Shown in pieces: positions 52,991 through 62,843 of a DNA stretch of 64,000 nucleotides. Source of the DNA: Acidobacteriota bacterium. Lineage in GTDB: Bacteria > Acidobacteriota > Terriglobia > Terriglobales > Acidobacteriaceae. The first letter of the stretch is position 1, and each line of letters begins with the position of its first letter. Below the pieces are notes generated by a model. The model was not told where the DNA came from. It was given only the letters and a program-made list of their open reading frames with translations, and ran no database searches. The position numbers and the translations under genes were made by a program. The stretch is taken from positions 1 through 64,000 of the forward strand of contig QIAP01000045.1 of assembly GCA_003225075.1 (NCBI GenBank). The letters are read 5' to 3'.

Positions 52991-55675
52991 ATGCCAGATG
53001 ACCAGAACCCCCAATTACCCTTGACTCCACCGCCCGGCGACGGCGGAAGTCCGGGCGCTTTAAACATTCAACCCGTCAACATTGAAGAGGAGATGCGACG
53101 GTCGTATCTCGACTATTCAATGTCGGTAATCATCGGCCGCGCTCTGCCTGATGTCCGCGATGGATTGAAGCCGGTGCATCGCCGCATTCTCTACGCCATG
53201 CACGACATGGGCATCCTTCACAACCGCAAGTACGTGAAGTGCGCCAAGGTCGTTGGTGAATGTCTGGGTAAGTACCATCCGCACGGCGACAGCGCGCTGT
53301 ACGACTCGCTGGTTCGCATGGCGCAGCCGTTCTCGCTGCGTTACCCGCTGGTGGACGGTCAGGGAAACTTCGGTTCAGTGGATGGCGATCCGCCCGCGGC
53401 CTACCGCTACACCGAGTGCCGCATGACTCGCATCTCGGAAGAGATGTTGTCTGACATCGATAAAGAAACGGTTGATTTCGTTCCCAACTTTGACGAGTCG
53501 TCGGTCGAGCCTACGATTTTGCCTGCACGCGTTCCTAATTTGTTGATCAATGGCTCGAACGGCATTGCTGTAGGCATGGCGACGAATATCCCACCCCATA
53601 ATCTTACTGAGATCGTTGACGCCACCATCACGCTGGTCAACAATCCCACGGCGCAACTCGCCGAACTGCTGAAGTTTGTGCAGGGTCCCGACTTCCCCAC
53701 CGCCGGCATCATTCATGGCAAGGCGGGAATTTTCGAAGCCTACAGAAACGGGCGCGGCCGCTTCATGATGCGTGCCAAAGCGGCGATTGAAACCTTCAGC
53801 AAGGATCGCCAGGCTATCATCGTCACTGAGATTCCTTACCAGGTGAACAAGTCGCGCCTGATCGAGCGCATCGCCGAGCTGGTCAACAACAAGAACATCG
53901 AAGATATTTCCGACATCCGCGACGAAAGCGACCGCGACGGCATGCGCATCGTCGTCGAGCTGAAACGCGGCGCAGAGCCGCAGATCGTGCTCAACCAGCT
54001 GTTCAAGCACACATCCATGCAGGAGAGCTTCAGCATGATCCTGCTGGCGGTGGTCAACGGCCAGCCCAAGGAAATGGGCCTGGTTCAGGCGATCAAGCAT
54101 TTCATCGATCACCGCGTAGATGTGGTTCGCCGCCGAACTTCGCACCTGCTGGCTAAGGCCAAGGAACGCGAGCACATTCTCGAAGGCTACCTGACGGCAC
54201 TCGATCACCTCGACAACGTCATCATCATCATTCGCGCCAGCGCTAATCGCGCCGCAGCGCGCGAGAGCCTAGTCGCCTACTTCGGCGGCAAGAAGATTGA
54301 GATCAACGTTACCGGTCGCGCACCCAAACGCGATCCCGAGAAGCCTTTTACTGCCACGCAGGCTGATGCGATTCTCGAACTGCAATTGCACCGCCTGACC
54401 AAGCTCTCCATCGACGAAATCACTAAAGAATTGACCCTGGCCCGGGAAAATATTGCCGAGTATGAATCGATTCTCGCTTCCGAGAAAAAGCTTCGCGGCG
54501 TGATCATCAAGGAACTCGAGGAAGTCAAGAAACAATATGGTGACGAGCGCCGCACCAAGATTGAAGATGAAGCGGCCGAGATCCAGCTCGAAGACCTCAT
54601 CGTCGACGAGCAGGTGGCCGTCACAGTAAGCCACAGCGGCTATCTCAAACGTACTGCAATCTCCACGTACCGCAACCAGCGGCGCGGCGGACAGGGCCGC
54701 ATGGGTATGAAGACGCGCGACGAGGATTTCGTCGAGCATCTGTTCATTGCTTCCACCCACGCCTACATTCTGATTTTCACCAATAATGGACGGGTGTACT
54801 GGCTCAAGGTTTACGAAGTGCCCGACGTTGGCGCTGCCGGCAAGGGCAAGCACGTCGGCAACCTGGTCGGCCTGCAACCCGGCGAAACCGTGCGCACTAT
54901 GCTCGCTGTGCGCAATCTCGAAGTGGATGGCAAGTACATCTTCTTCGCTACCCGCAACGGCCTGGTGAAAAAGACCGAGCTGAAGGATTTTTCACACGTG
55001 CGCTCCAACGGCATCAATGCCATCAACATCGAGCAGGGCGATGAGCTCGTCACCGCGCGCCTGACCGACGGCCAGCAGATAGTCTTCTTGGCATCGCACG
55101 AAGGGATGGCGGTACGTTTCGATGAAAACGACGTACGGCCCATGGGGCGCGCTGCCTACGGCGTCTGGGGCATTGACCTGGCAAAGGATGATTACGTGGT
55201 CGGCATGGCCACGACCTTCAAGCCTGAAGCTAAACAAGCCGGTGCGGCCACCGCTGTCGGAGAGGCCATTGAAGCAACTGCCGCCGCGACCGCCGAGGGC
55301 AAAGTCCCCGAGGTCGTCGAGGTCGGCAAGAAGGGATCGCTCATTCTCTCGGTCACCGAAAACGGCTACGGCAAGCGCACTCCGGCGGACGAGTATCGTC
55401 TGACCCGCCGCGGCGGCAAGGGCGTCATCAACATCAAGACCACCACGCGCAATGGCAAAGTCGTGGGCATCTCGCAGGTGGAAGAGAACTCCGAAGTCAT
55501 GCTGATCAGCCAGTACGGCAAAATCATCCGCATCGAGTCGAAGTTCATCCGCGAGTCCGGACGCTCAGCCCAAGGCGTGCGCCTGCTGAACATAGAAGCT
55601 GGCGACCGCGTAGCGGCGGCAGTGGTGATTCCGCCAGAAGAAGAACCGGTGAATGGCGGGACGCTGATTCAATAG
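52991..55675 (+). CDS. gyrA: DNA gyrase subunit A
   Basis: This 894-residue protein has the breakage-reunion domain with [37 protein letters not shown] and the active-site Tyr140 in [10 protein letters not shown], and the C-terminal propellers with the GyrA box QRRGGQG. The quinolone-determining positions are Ser101 and Asp105, the usual sensitive residues. It wraps and cuts DNA together with GyrB, which is not in the window. A strong terminator follows. The start [10 protein letters not shown] is extended and Pro-rich relative to enterobacterial GyrA. Confidence 0.96.
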   Translation: MPDDQNPQLPLTPPPGDGGSPGALNIQPVNIEEEMRRSYLDYSMSVIIGRALPDVRDGLKPVHRRILYAMHDMGILHNRKYVKCAKVVGECLGKYHPHGDSALYDSLVRMAQPFSLRYPLVDGQGNFGSVDGDPPAAYRYTECRMTRISEEMLSDIDKETVDFVPNFDESSVEPTILPARVPNLLINGSNGIAVGMATNIPPHNLTEIVDATITLVNNPTAQLAELLKFVQGPDFPTAGIIHGKAGIFEAYRNGRGRFMMRAKAAIETFSKDRQAIIVTEIPYQVNKSRLIERIAELVNNKNIEDISDIRDESDRDGMRIVVELKRGAEPQIVLNQLFKHTSMQESFSMILLAVVNGQPKEMGLVQAIKHFIDHRVDVVRRRTSHLLAKAKEREHILEGYLTALDHLDNVIIIIRASANRAAARESLVAYFGGKKIEINVTGRAPKRDPEKPFTATQADAILELQLHRLTKLSIDEITKELTLARENIAEYESILASEKKLRGVIIKELEEVKKQYGDERRTKIEDEAAEIQLEDLIVDEQVAVTVSHSGYLKRTAISTYRNQRRGGQGRMGMKTRDEDFVEHLFIASTHAYILIFTNNGRVYWLKVYEVPDVGAAGKGKHVGNLVGLQPGETVRTMLAVRNLEVDGKYIFFATRNGLVKKTELKDFSHVRSNGINAINIEQGDELVTARLTDGQQIVFLASHEGMAVRFDENDVRPMGRAAYGVWGIDLAKDDYVVGMATTFKPEAKQAGAATAVGEAIEATAAATAEGKVPEVVEVGKKGSLILSVTENGYGKRTPADEYRLTRRGGKGVINIKTTTRNGKVVGISQVEENSEVMLISQYGKIIRIESKFIRESGRSAQGVRLLNIEAGDRVAAAVVIPPEEEPVNGGTLIQ

Positions 55676-55694
55676 CGGTTTTCGAGTCGTGAGT

Positions 55695-55721
55695 GGGGCA
55701 CGAGAAATCGTGCCCCTTTTT
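55695..55721 (+). terminator. Rho-independent terminator of gyrA
   Basis: GGGGCACGA (55695-55703) pairs perfectly with TCGTGCCCC (55708-55716) around a GAAA loop and is followed by TTTTT, 19 bases after the gyrA stop. Confidence 0.95.
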
Positions 55722-55782
55722 ATTGCGCAGCACTAGGAGAGTGACGACAGAATCATGCACGCTGAGGTTTTTACAATCGTGT

Positions 55783-56982
55783 CTATCGGGATGAAAGTAT
55801 CTTCTTCAGTTCGGCCAGGAGCGTGTCGATATCTTCCGGCGAATTGTAAAAGTGGCAGGAGACGCGAATGCCGCCGACGTTTGAGGTGTAGCGGACTGAA
55901 GTCAGGATTTTCTTTTTCAGCAGGCGCTGCATTACGTTGACATTCTGCACAGCGGAGCCAACCGAGAAAGTCACGATGCCGGAACGATTTTCACGGGCAC
56001 GTGGAGTCACAATCGTTACCCCGAGGCGATCCAAGCCGGCGATGAGTTGGTCGGTCAGGCTGTAAATATGTTCAGCGATGCGGTGGAGACCGAGTTCCTG
56101 GATCATTTTCAGGGACGCCGCGAGACCGATTGCGCCCGGATAATTCGAAGTCCCACCAGTCTCATAACGGCGAGCAGCACTTACAAACCGATACTCCTTC
56201 ACGGGAGTGGTGTCGGGAGATTGGAAATATTCGCCCCACCCGCCTGGAGGATCCTCGATAGAAAGATATCCAGCCAGTGGCGGCAATAGATCCGGAAGCA
56301 CGTCGTGATTTATATAAAGAAAGCCGCAGCCGAAAGGCGAGTTGAGCCACTTGTGCCCGCCACACGCGAGGATGTCGACGGGTGTTTGGCGGACGTCTAA
56401 AGTAATGGCGCCGAGTTGCTGAGTGGCGTCGGCGACAAGCCAGACGCCATGTTCATGGCAGAGTTGGCTTAGTGCAGCGAGGTCGAGGCGGTAGCCGTTT
56501 GTCCACTGAACTGTGCTGACGGTAATTACGCGGGTGCGTGGAGTGAGGCGCTCGGCCAAATCTTCAACCCGCACCTCGCCGTTACGGTTGGGCAAAACAT
56601 CGATTGCGATATCGTCTTTTTTAGCCTTCTGAACCCAAGGGACGGCAACTTGCAGAAATTCGAGATCGGACAGCAGCACACGGTCGCCGGGCTCGAGGGG
56701 AATCGCATTAACGGCGAGAGCCAGCCCATGAGTTGTGCTTTCGACGAGCGCGATTTCATCTTCGTGCGCGTTGATGAGGCGAGCGACGGCCGGGCGGGCG
56801 GCGGCACGCATCTCGTCCATGAAGATGTGATGGTGAGTAGAGGAGTCGAGCGGGCACACCATGGCGAGGTTGAGAAACTTTTGGATGGCTTCGACAGCCG
56901 GACGAGGGGCCAGCGAGATACAGGCAGCGTCGAGAAAGACTTTACCAAGGAGACCTGGAAAATGGGCGCGGGCGTTCAGCAT
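55783..56982 (-). CDS. PLP-dependent class V aminotransferase
   Basis: The 399-residue protein is a fold-type I enzyme of the cysteine desulfurase/isopenicillin epimerase class. It has VFLDAACISLAPRP near the start, the PLP-site Asp in VWLVADATQQLGA and the Schiff-base lysine in ILACGGHKWLNSPFG. It lacks the catalytic Cys loop of IscS/NifS, so a role in Fe-S assembly is unlikely. Substrate unknown. It is convergent to gyrA, beyond the terminator, and lies 76 bases downstream of the mnmG stop. Confidence 0.85.
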   Translation of the reverse strand: MLNARAHFPGLLGKVFLDAACISLAPRPAVEAIQKFLNLAMVCPLDSSTHHHIFMDEMRAAARPAVARLINAHEDEIALVESTTHGLALAVNAIPLEPGDRVLLSDLEFLQVAVPWVQKAKKDDIAIDVLPNRNGEVRVEDLAERLTPRTRVITVSTVQWTNGYRLDLAALSQLCHEHGVWLVADATQQLGAITLDVRQTPVDILACGGHKWLNSPFGCGFLYINHDVLPDLLPPLAGYLSIEDPPGGWGEYFQSPDTTPVKEYRFVSAARRYETGGTSNYPGAIGLAASLKMIQELGLHRIAEHIYSLTDQLIAGLDRLGVTIVTPRARENRSGIVTFSVGSAVQNVNVMQRLLKKKILTSVRYTSNVGGIRVSCHFYNSPEDIDTLLAELKKILSSR

Positions 56983-57058
56983 TGAGATAATGATTTAACC
57001 ATACAGACAGCGCAGGATAGATCGCGAACCACCAAGCAAAAAGCCGGTTTCGAAAGAT

Positions 57059-59158
57059 CTAGATTGCGGCGGCTTGCTCGCGGCGGCGGCCCTGAATCTC
57101 AATGTAGACATTTACCAAAGAAACCGCTGCGGGAGTTACCCCCGGAATCCTGCTGGCATGGCCGAGGGTGCGGGGTTTCACCCTGGCGAGCTTCTCCTGC
57201 ATCTCGCGGGAGAGGCCGCTGACTGAGCCGTAATCGAACCAGTCAGGGATGGAACGCTGCTCGGCTTTTTTCAGGCGGTCAATGGACCGCTGTTGCTGCT
57301 GCAAGTATCCCGCGTATTTGATTTCTGTTTCCACGGACTTTAATTCGTTACGGACTTCTGAGGGCAGGTGGTCAGAAGTCACTTGTCCGTGGCCAGTCTC
57401 GCGATGAAAAAAGTCCGGCATCAGTTCTAGCAAGACTGGTGCGAGATGCTCAATCGAGACCTCTGGCCGCTTGAGCAGTTGGGCACAGGTCTGACCGATC
57501 GCCGCGGAAAAATTGACTTCGGAAGGTGAAACAGGTCCTTTGGCATCGCCATTCTTCCCATCGGTTAAGCCGTCTTCTCCCTTACCATCGGAGCCGAGGG
57601 CGGCCGTCTCCACGTGACCATGGCCGTTCACCCACTTCTCGATTTCGTCGAGCATCGCACTCGTCAGCCTGGTTTGTTCTAACAGTTCTTTCATTGATTC
57701 GTGGCGTTGCTGCTTGGCGAGGAAGTCAGACCAGGCAGCATCTGAGATCAGGCCGACACGGCGGCCGTGCGGCGTTAGACGGCGGTCGGCGTTGTCAATG
57801 CGAAGATGCAGGCGGAATTCGGCGCGCGAGGTAAACATGCGGTAAGGCTCGTTGGTGCCTTTGGAAATGAGGTCGTCGATCAGGATCGCCGTATACGCTT
57901 CGGTGCGATTCAGGATGAGTGGCGCCTGACTCTTTACTTTCAGGGCAGCATTGATGCCCGCGATAATTCCCTGGCAGGCGGCCTCCTCATATCCGCTGGT
58001 GCCATTAATCTGGCCAGCGAGAAAGATCCCTTCGATTTGCTTCGTCTCAAGCGTGCGTTCAAGTTCGGTGGGATCGATCGAATCGTATTCAATGGCGTAG
58101 CCGGGGCGAAGCATCTCCGCGTTCTCGAGGCCAGGAATGGATTTGATGATGGCGAGTTGCACGTCAATTGGAAGCGAGGTGCTCATACCGTTGACGTAAA
58201 TCTCGTGTGTGTTCATGCCTTCAGGCTCGAGGAAGAGCTGGTGCGTATGCTTGTCGGGAAATTTAACGATCTTGTCTTCGATCGAAGGACAGTATCGCGG
58301 GCCGATAGAGTGAATCTGGCCGCTGTACATCGGGGAACGATGGACGTTCTCGCGAATGATGCGATGAGTTTGTTCCGTCGTGAAGGCGATGTAGCACGGG
58401 ACCTGCGAATCGTGATGTGCGACGCGTTTGGTACGGAAACTGAAAGGCGTGGGATCGGGATCGCCCGGCTGAACCTGGAACACCGACCAATCGATGGTGC
58501 GTCCATCGAGACGGGGAGGGGTGCCGGTCTTCAGGCGGCAACCGCGCAGGCCGAGTTTCTTCAGAGATTCTCCGAGCAGGACGGCGGCGGCTTCGCCGGA
58601 GCGTCCGGCGGGATATTGCTGTTCGCCGCAATGGATGAGCCCGTTGAGAAATGTGCCGGTGGTGATGATGACAGCATCGGCGCGGACGGTGCGGCCGTCG
58701 CGCAGACGAATACCATAACAGCGTCGGCGTGCCGAGCTGGAATGTTGCCCGCCCGATATTTCCTGGACAATCAGGTCCGCAACTTCGGCCTGCTTGATCT
58801 TGAGATTTGCCTGCGATTCCAGCACCTCGCGCATCTTCAAACGATAGGCTTGCTTGTCGCATTGGGCACGTGGCGACCAAACGGCGGGCCCGCGGGAAGT
58901 GTTGAGCAGGCGAAACTGGATGCCGACGGCATCCGTGACTTCGCCCATGATGCCGCCGAGCGCGTCTACTTCGCGGACAAGATGTCCTTTGGCAATACCT
59001 CCAACGGCGGGGTTGCAAGACATCTGTGCGATGAGATCAACGTTGAGGGTATAAAGGGCGGTCTTCAACCCCATCCGCGCCGCGGCCATGGCGGCTTCGC
59101 AGCCAGCGTGTCCTGCGCCGACCACTACCACTTCGAATTGTTCGGTGAACTGCTCCAT
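57059..59158 (-). CDS. mnmG: tRNA uridine-5-carboxymethylaminomethyl modification enzyme
   Basis: From ATG 59158 ([10 protein letters not shown]) the 699-residue protein has the FAD motif [41 protein letters not shown] and the conserved [17 protein letters not shown]. With MnmE it makes the cmnm5U34 base of tRNAs. An insert near residue 540 ([19 protein letters not shown]) is unusual and polar and sits before the C-terminal domain. The frame extends to 59203 without a ribosome site, so I prefer 59158. Neither start has a good Shine-Dalgarno. Confidence 0.93.
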   Translation of the reverse strand: MEQFTEQFEVVVVGAGHAGCEAAMAAARMGLKTALYTLNVDLIAQMSCNPAVGGIAKGHLVREVDALGGIMGEVTDAVGIQFRLLNTSRGPAVWSPRAQCDKQAYRLKMREVLESQANLKIKQAEVADLIVQEISGGQHSSSARRRCYGIRLRDGRTVRADAVIITTGTFLNGLIHCGEQQYPAGRSGEAAAVLLGESLKKLGLRGCRLKTGTPPRLDGRTIDWSVFQVQPGDPDPTPFSFRTKRVAHHDSQVPCYIAFTTEQTHRIIRENVHRSPMYSGQIHSIGPRYCPSIEDKIVKFPDKHTHQLFLEPEGMNTHEIYVNGMSTSLPIDVQLAIIKSIPGLENAEMLRPGYAIEYDSIDPTELERTLETKQIEGIFLAGQINGTSGYEEAACQGIIAGINAALKVKSQAPLILNRTEAYTAILIDDLISKGTNEPYRMFTSRAEFRLHLRIDNADRRLTPHGRRVGLISDAAWSDFLAKQQRHESMKELLEQTRLTSAMLDEIEKWVNGHGHVETAALGSDGKGEDGLTDGKNGDAKGPVSPSEVNFSAAIGQTCAQLLKRPEVSIEHLAPVLLELMPDFFHRETGHGQVTSDHLPSEVRNELKSVETEIKYAGYLQQQQRSIDRLKKAEQRSIPDWFDYGSVSGLSREMQEKLARVKPRTLGHASRIPGVTPAAVSLVNVYIEIQGRRREQAAAI

Positions 59159-59301
59159 AAGCGGAACGCCAACGTAGTACTGCAATGACTTCGGACTTCG
59201 CATTTTATTCTACAAGTTATGTGATGCTGCGTGCTCCTCAACTTGTCAGCGACCAAATCGCTCGCTTATAGTGTTGACCTCCACCTAAAAGAGGAACCTT
59301 T

Positions 59302-60009
59302 ATGATGAACCAGGAATTCTTCGAACAACTGGATGCGCGCATCGCCAAATACGATCTGCTTTGCCATCCCTTCTACAAAGCCTGGACCGCGGGCGAGCTG
59401 ACGCGAGACGATCTGCGAGAGTATGCCCTGGACTACTACCATCACGTCGCGGCGTTTCCGCTCTATCTTGCCGCATTGGCAATCCGGCTGGAAGAAGGGG
59501 GATTGCGGCGAGCTGTCCTCGCCAATATGTGTGAAGAAAACGGATCCACGGATACCAGCGGCATAGCAGACCGATCCCACGCAAAATTATGGCTCGATTT
59601 TGCTGAAGGTATGGGAGCAACCCGCGACGTGGGCAATCAAGAGCCATTGGCAGAGATCAAAGATCTGATCGCTTTCTTCAGCCAAGTCGCGGGTGACAGA
59701 ACGCCCGAGGAAGCACTGGCCGCTTTCTATGTTTACGAGTCACAAGTGCCGCGGGTGGCCGCCGAGAAGGCTCGCGGGCTGCGCGACAGGTACGGAGCCG
59801 ACGAGTCTACTTGCGCGTATTTCACGCTACACACCACCGCCGATGTCTATCACTCCCGCGTGTGGCGTCAGCAACTCGGAAAACTTCTGGAAGCCAATCC
59901 GCAAGCTGCGGAGAACGCATTGGAAGCTGGCGAAAACGCCGCTCGGGTACTCTGGGTGGCGCTGGACGGAATCGAGGCACGGCGAATGGCACGGGCAGCG
60001 GCTGCTTAA
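59302..60009 (+). CDS. CADD-family (TenA/PqqC-fold) protein, putative pABA synthase
   Basis: The 235-residue all-helical protein has the heme-oxygenase-like fold of TenA/PqqC. Metal-site pieces are YYHHVAAFP, NMCEENG, and TLHTTADVYHS. It matches the CADD folate-metabolism group. In the chlamydial homologue the protein itself supplies a Tyr and a Lys to make p-aminobenzoate. Tyr25 (HPFYKAW) and Lys156 (VAAEKARGL) are plausible equivalents here; this is by eye. No other folate gene lies nearby. A second Met at residue 2 is an equal start. Confidence 0.72.
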   Translation: MMNQEFFEQLDARIAKYDLLCHPFYKAWTAGELTRDDLREYALDYYHHVAAFPLYLAALAIRLEEGGLRRAVLANMCEENGSTDTSGIADRSHAKLWLDFAEGMGATRDVGNQEPLAEIKDLIAFFSQVAGDRTPEEALAAFYVYESQVPRVAAEKARGLRDRYGADESTCAYFTLHTTADVYHSRVWRQQLGKLLEANPQAAENALEAGENAARVLWVALDGIEARRMARAAAA

Positions 60010-60089
60010 TAAGAAGAGTTACGACCACAGAAGAACTCAGCCTGTGATTCGGTAGATCATGGGCTTCTTTCTTTTAGAGGACGGCAGGC

Positions 60090-60488
60090 ATGGCGAAGAC
60101 GATTCCTATCGGCGTGCGCGGCGAAGCGGAAGAGACAGTTGAGTTCGAGCATACGCTGACGGCACATCATCCGACGTTGCCGTCGGTGTATTCGACTCCG
60201 GACATGATTCGTTTGATGGAAACGGCGGCGTTCCAGGCATTGCAACCGTACTGTGAGGGCGATGAGATCACGGTGGGGACCGCGATCAATGTCGAGCATC
60301 GGTCGGCCAGCGGAATCGGGGCGCGGGTCAAGGCGGAAGCGGTGTTGGAAGCGTTTGACGGCAAGTTTTATACCGTGCGAGTGACGGCACGTGATGACCT
60401 GCAGGAGATTGGCCGGGGAACGGTGGGACGTGCGGTAGTAAGTGTGGGAAAATTCTTGGAGAGGATGAACAAGAGAGTGCGGGTTTAG
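60090..60488 (+). CDS. Hotdog thioesterase, FlK-like
   Basis: This 132-residue protein matches the fluoroacetyl-CoA thioesterase-like group. The triad-like residues Thr36 (VYSTPDMI), Glu44 (RLMETAAF) and His70 (NVEHRSAS) sit at the family's spacing. Most members act on ordinary acyl-CoAs, so fluoroacetate resistance should not be assumed. It follows the CADD gene by 80 bases on the same strand. Confidence 0.85.
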   Translation: MAKTIPIGVRGEAEETVEFEHTLTAHHPTLPSVYSTPDMIRLMETAAFQALQPYCEGDEITVGTAINVEHRSASGIGARVKAEAVLEAFDGKFYTVRVTARDDLQEIGRGTVGRAVVSVGKFLERMNKRVRV

Positions 60489-60611
60489 CACGCTGCTAGC
60501 CTGGAAGACTTAGCACTCAGCAATCGGCCATGTTGGTTTCCGGTTAAAGATGGTTTGTGAGCCAGAAGGAACGCCCCTATTGCAGTCCAGCGAGTCTTCA
60601 TGGGCCGAATG

Positions 60612-60638
60612 GTGAGTGCTGAACGCTGAGTGCTGATC
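60612..60638 (-). repeat. Short dispersed repeat of the AGCACTCAGC type
   Basis: Read on the minus strand it gives gatcagcactcagcgttcag, then cactcac. Related strings occur at 60511-60523, 61481-61500 and, inside tgt, 63400-63426. Confidence 0.6.
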
Positions 60639-60652
60639 TTGACGCGTCAATT

Positions 60653-61489
60653 ATGACTGACCTCCAAAAACAAGCCAACCAGTTTCGTGCAATGCATCAT
60701 GGACCCAAGATTCTGCTACTGCCGAATGTGTGGGATGTGGCCAGCGCAAAAGTTATTGAAGAGGCTGGGTTCGGCGCCGTGGCCACCACGAGTGCCGGTA
60801 TCGCCTTCGCGCTGGGATATCCCGACGGACAGCGAATTTCCCGCGAAGAGATGTTGACGTGCGTGGCACGAATCGCAAAATCAGTCAAAGTGCCGGTGAC
60901 GGCCGACGTGGAGGCAGGTTATGGCGATCGAGCGGAAGACGCCGCACAAACAACATTGGGCGTGATCAAAGCCGGCGCCGTCGGTATGAACCTGGAGGAC
61001 GGTACGGAGGATCCCGAGCATCCGCTGGCAGATCTGAACCTACAACTCGAGAAAGTACGTGCCGCGCGGGAGGCGGCAGCTTCCAAGCATGTGGCGGTGG
61101 TACTGAATGCTCGCACGGATGTGTACCTGCTACCCGCGGGAACGGGTCCGGTGAATCGCTATGACGAGGCGCTGCGTCGGCTGACGTCCTTCCGTGATGC
61201 TGGAGCGGATTGCGTATTCGCCCCCGGCCTGCGGGAGCCAGACACGATTGCGCGGCTGGTGAAGGATTTGCGATGTCCCATAAACATTCTGGCGGGACCC
61301 GGATGCCCTTCCGTGCCCGAACTGGAAAAATTTGGAGTAGCGCGCGTGAGCCTGGGATCGGCGCCGATGCGGGCGACGCTCGCGCTCCTTCAGCGCATGG
61401 CCAATGAGTTGAAGACGGCAGGGACTTACCAGGCCATGCAGGGAGCTCCATCACACGCGGATGTGAATCGGATGATGGGTAGCACTTAG
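60653..61489 (+). CDS. Isocitrate lyase/PEP mutase-family enzyme
   Basis: The 278-residue TIM-barrel protein has LLPNVWDVASAKVIEEAG, TTSAGIAFALGYPDG, the metal site TADVEAGYGD and MNLEDGTEDPEH, and VLNARTDVYLL. The KKCGH loop of isocitrate lyases is absent, so it is more like the oxaloacetate decarboxylase / carboxyphosphonoenolpyruvate group. The substrate cannot be fixed. Its TAG stop lies inside a copy of the AGCACTCAGC repeat (61481-61500), so the repeat shaped the gene's end. Confidence 0.85.
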   Translation: MTDLQKQANQFRAMHHGPKILLLPNVWDVASAKVIEEAGFGAVATTSAGIAFALGYPDGQRISREEMLTCVARIAKSVKVPVTADVEAGYGDRAEDAAQTTLGVIKAGAVGMNLEDGTEDPEHPLADLNLQLEKVRAAREAAASKHVAVVLNARTDVYLLPAGTGPVNRYDEALRRLTSFRDAGADCVFAPGLREPDTIARLVKDLRCPINILAGPGCPSVPELEKFGVARVSLGSAPMRATLALLQRMANELKTAGTYQAMQGAPSHADVNRMMGST

Positions 61490-61500
61490 CACTCAGCACT
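61481..61500 (+). repeat. Short dispersed repeat overlapping a stop codon
   Basis: The string agcacttagcactcagcact includes the TAG (61487-61489) of the PEP-mutase-family gene. Confidence 0.6.
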
Positions 61501-61570
61501 GCTTGGGTCTGAATGAAGTATCTCGAGACCAGGTGGGCTGGGTGCCCCGTCTGGCCGGGCTCAGTTCCGT

Positions 61571-62077
61571 ATGAGCAAGCATGTGGTGACCATAGGGGTT
61601 ATTTCGGATACGCATGGATTGCTGCGCCCGGAGGCAATTGAGGCGCTCGGCGGGTCGGATTACATCATTCACGCGGGCGACATCGGCTCGGAAGAAATTT
61701 TAAAGCAACTCGCTGCAATCGCGCCTCTTACTGTGGTTCGCGGGAACGTGGACCGCGGAGCCTGGGCAAGAAAATTGCCAGCAAGCGATTTGCTCGAGGT
61801 AGGCGGACTCTCGATTTACGTTCTGCACAATCTGCAAGCAATTGATCTGAATCCCGAAGCGGCAGGCTTTCGACTCGTCGTCTCAGGGCATAGTCATGTG
61901 CCAAAGCAGGAGGTGCGAAACGGAGTGCTCTATTTTAATCCGGGAAGCGCGGGTCCCCGCCGCTTCAGGCTGCCGGTTACGGTAGGGCGGCTCCGCATCG
62001 CAGGTCAGCATACTGAAGCGGGGATCATTGAGTTGAGAATCACTGCGAATTTGGCGACAAGCCTTAGTGATCGCTAA
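61571..62077 (+). CDS. YfcE/MJ0936-type metallophosphoesterase
   Basis: The 168-residue protein has the full calcineurin-type set in order: GVISDTHGL, IIHAGDIGS, VRGNVDRG and VSGHSHVPK, followed by YFNPGSAGPRRF. It is a small cytosolic phosphodiesterase or phosphatase of unknown physiological substrate. Length is typical. It is flanked by intergenic repeats and has no operon partner. Confidence 0.9.
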   Translation: MSKHVVTIGVISDTHGLLRPEAIEALGGSDYIIHAGDIGSEEILKQLAAIAPLTVVRGNVDRGAWARKLPASDLLEVGGLSIYVLHNLQAIDLNPEAAGFRLVVSGHSHVPKQEVRNGVLYFNPGSAGPRRFRLPVTVGRLRIAGQHTEAGIIELRITANLATSLSDR

Positions 62078-62195
62078 CGTTCGGCATCCCACCACGAGTC
62101 GCTACAGGCCAGCCACGCACACTTAACACTTGACCCCACCCGTTTGCAGGATTGGCGTCGTTCACTTTAATGGAGGGCCTGCGGGGTTGCCAACA

Positions 62196-62651
62196 TTACG
62201 GATGCTGATCAACCAATCCTGCCTGCTCCGTGCACTGTCCGAGATCTTTCTTTACTGACATCACCTGCAGCTCATCCACGCCCGTATCGTTCTTCTGTTT
62301 TTTCCCGACGAGCGAGAGATGTTCACCAGCCGTCATCGGAGAGCCGGTGAGCTGGTAGGTGTGCTTGCCATTGTCCGTGGTTAAAGTCTTGCCATCCTGT
62401 CCCACGCAGCCGATGACCTGTTTATGATGGTGGCGAAGCGCCAGAAACAGTATGGTGGCGCCCGCGCCAGCACCGACAGCGGCTCCGATTGCGGCGCCAT
62501 GTCCGTAACTGCGTGAGTTGGGCGTGTACCCACCGGCGCCGGTCGTGCCACCGCCCATACCCCCGCCGCCATACTGGGCCAGCGCGCAACCGCATGCGGT
62601 CACCGTGACTAAGAGTAAGCGGATCAACTTCCCCAGTTGAGTTTTCAACAT
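62196..62651 (-). CDS. Secreted glycine-zipper-like protein
   Basis: From ATG 62651 the 151-residue product has a signal peptide (KLIRLLLVTVTACGCALAQ) that could also be read as a lipobox-like CGC. Then come a Gly-rich stretch (YGGGGMGGGTTGAGG) and a small hydrophobic helix with glycine spacing (AAIGAAVGAGAGATILFLAL). A C-terminal domain, KTLTTDNGKHTYQLTGSPM, follows, typical of envelope 'Gly-zipper' proteins. The function is unknown. Confidence 0.6.
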   Translation of the reverse strand: MLKTQLGKLIRLLLVTVTACGCALAQYGGGGMGGGTTGAGGYTPNSRSYGHGAAIGAAVGAGAGATILFLALRHHHKQVIGCVGQDGKTLTTDNGKHTYQLTGSPMTAGEHLSLVGKKQKNDTGVDELQVMSVKKDLGQCTEQAGLVDQHP

Positions 62652-62843
62652 TTTGCGGTTCTCCGTTTCGCATGGAGCTGTCTGCACCCTGCTCCAGCGT
62701 GGATTTTGAGCAATAAGAGTTCGAAAGTAACTTAGGAAAACTTAAGACGTGTCATGAGCAAGTAAAATTCTCGTCACGTTTTTTGCAGGCATCGTCTCGA
62801 GTCTTCGACCCCCTCAACGCAGCCTGCGGCTACAATCTCTACA

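Noticed and set aside
57806-59188. 460-residue plus-strand ORF antisense to mnmG
   Set aside because: It mirrors a highly conserved gene, and the long open frame is a by-product of GC-rich codon use. It has no recognisable motif.
60500-61510. Repeated AGCACTCAGC strings considered as a CRISPR array
   Set aside because: Copies are irregularly spaced, in both orientations, and separated by genes; no cas gene is present.
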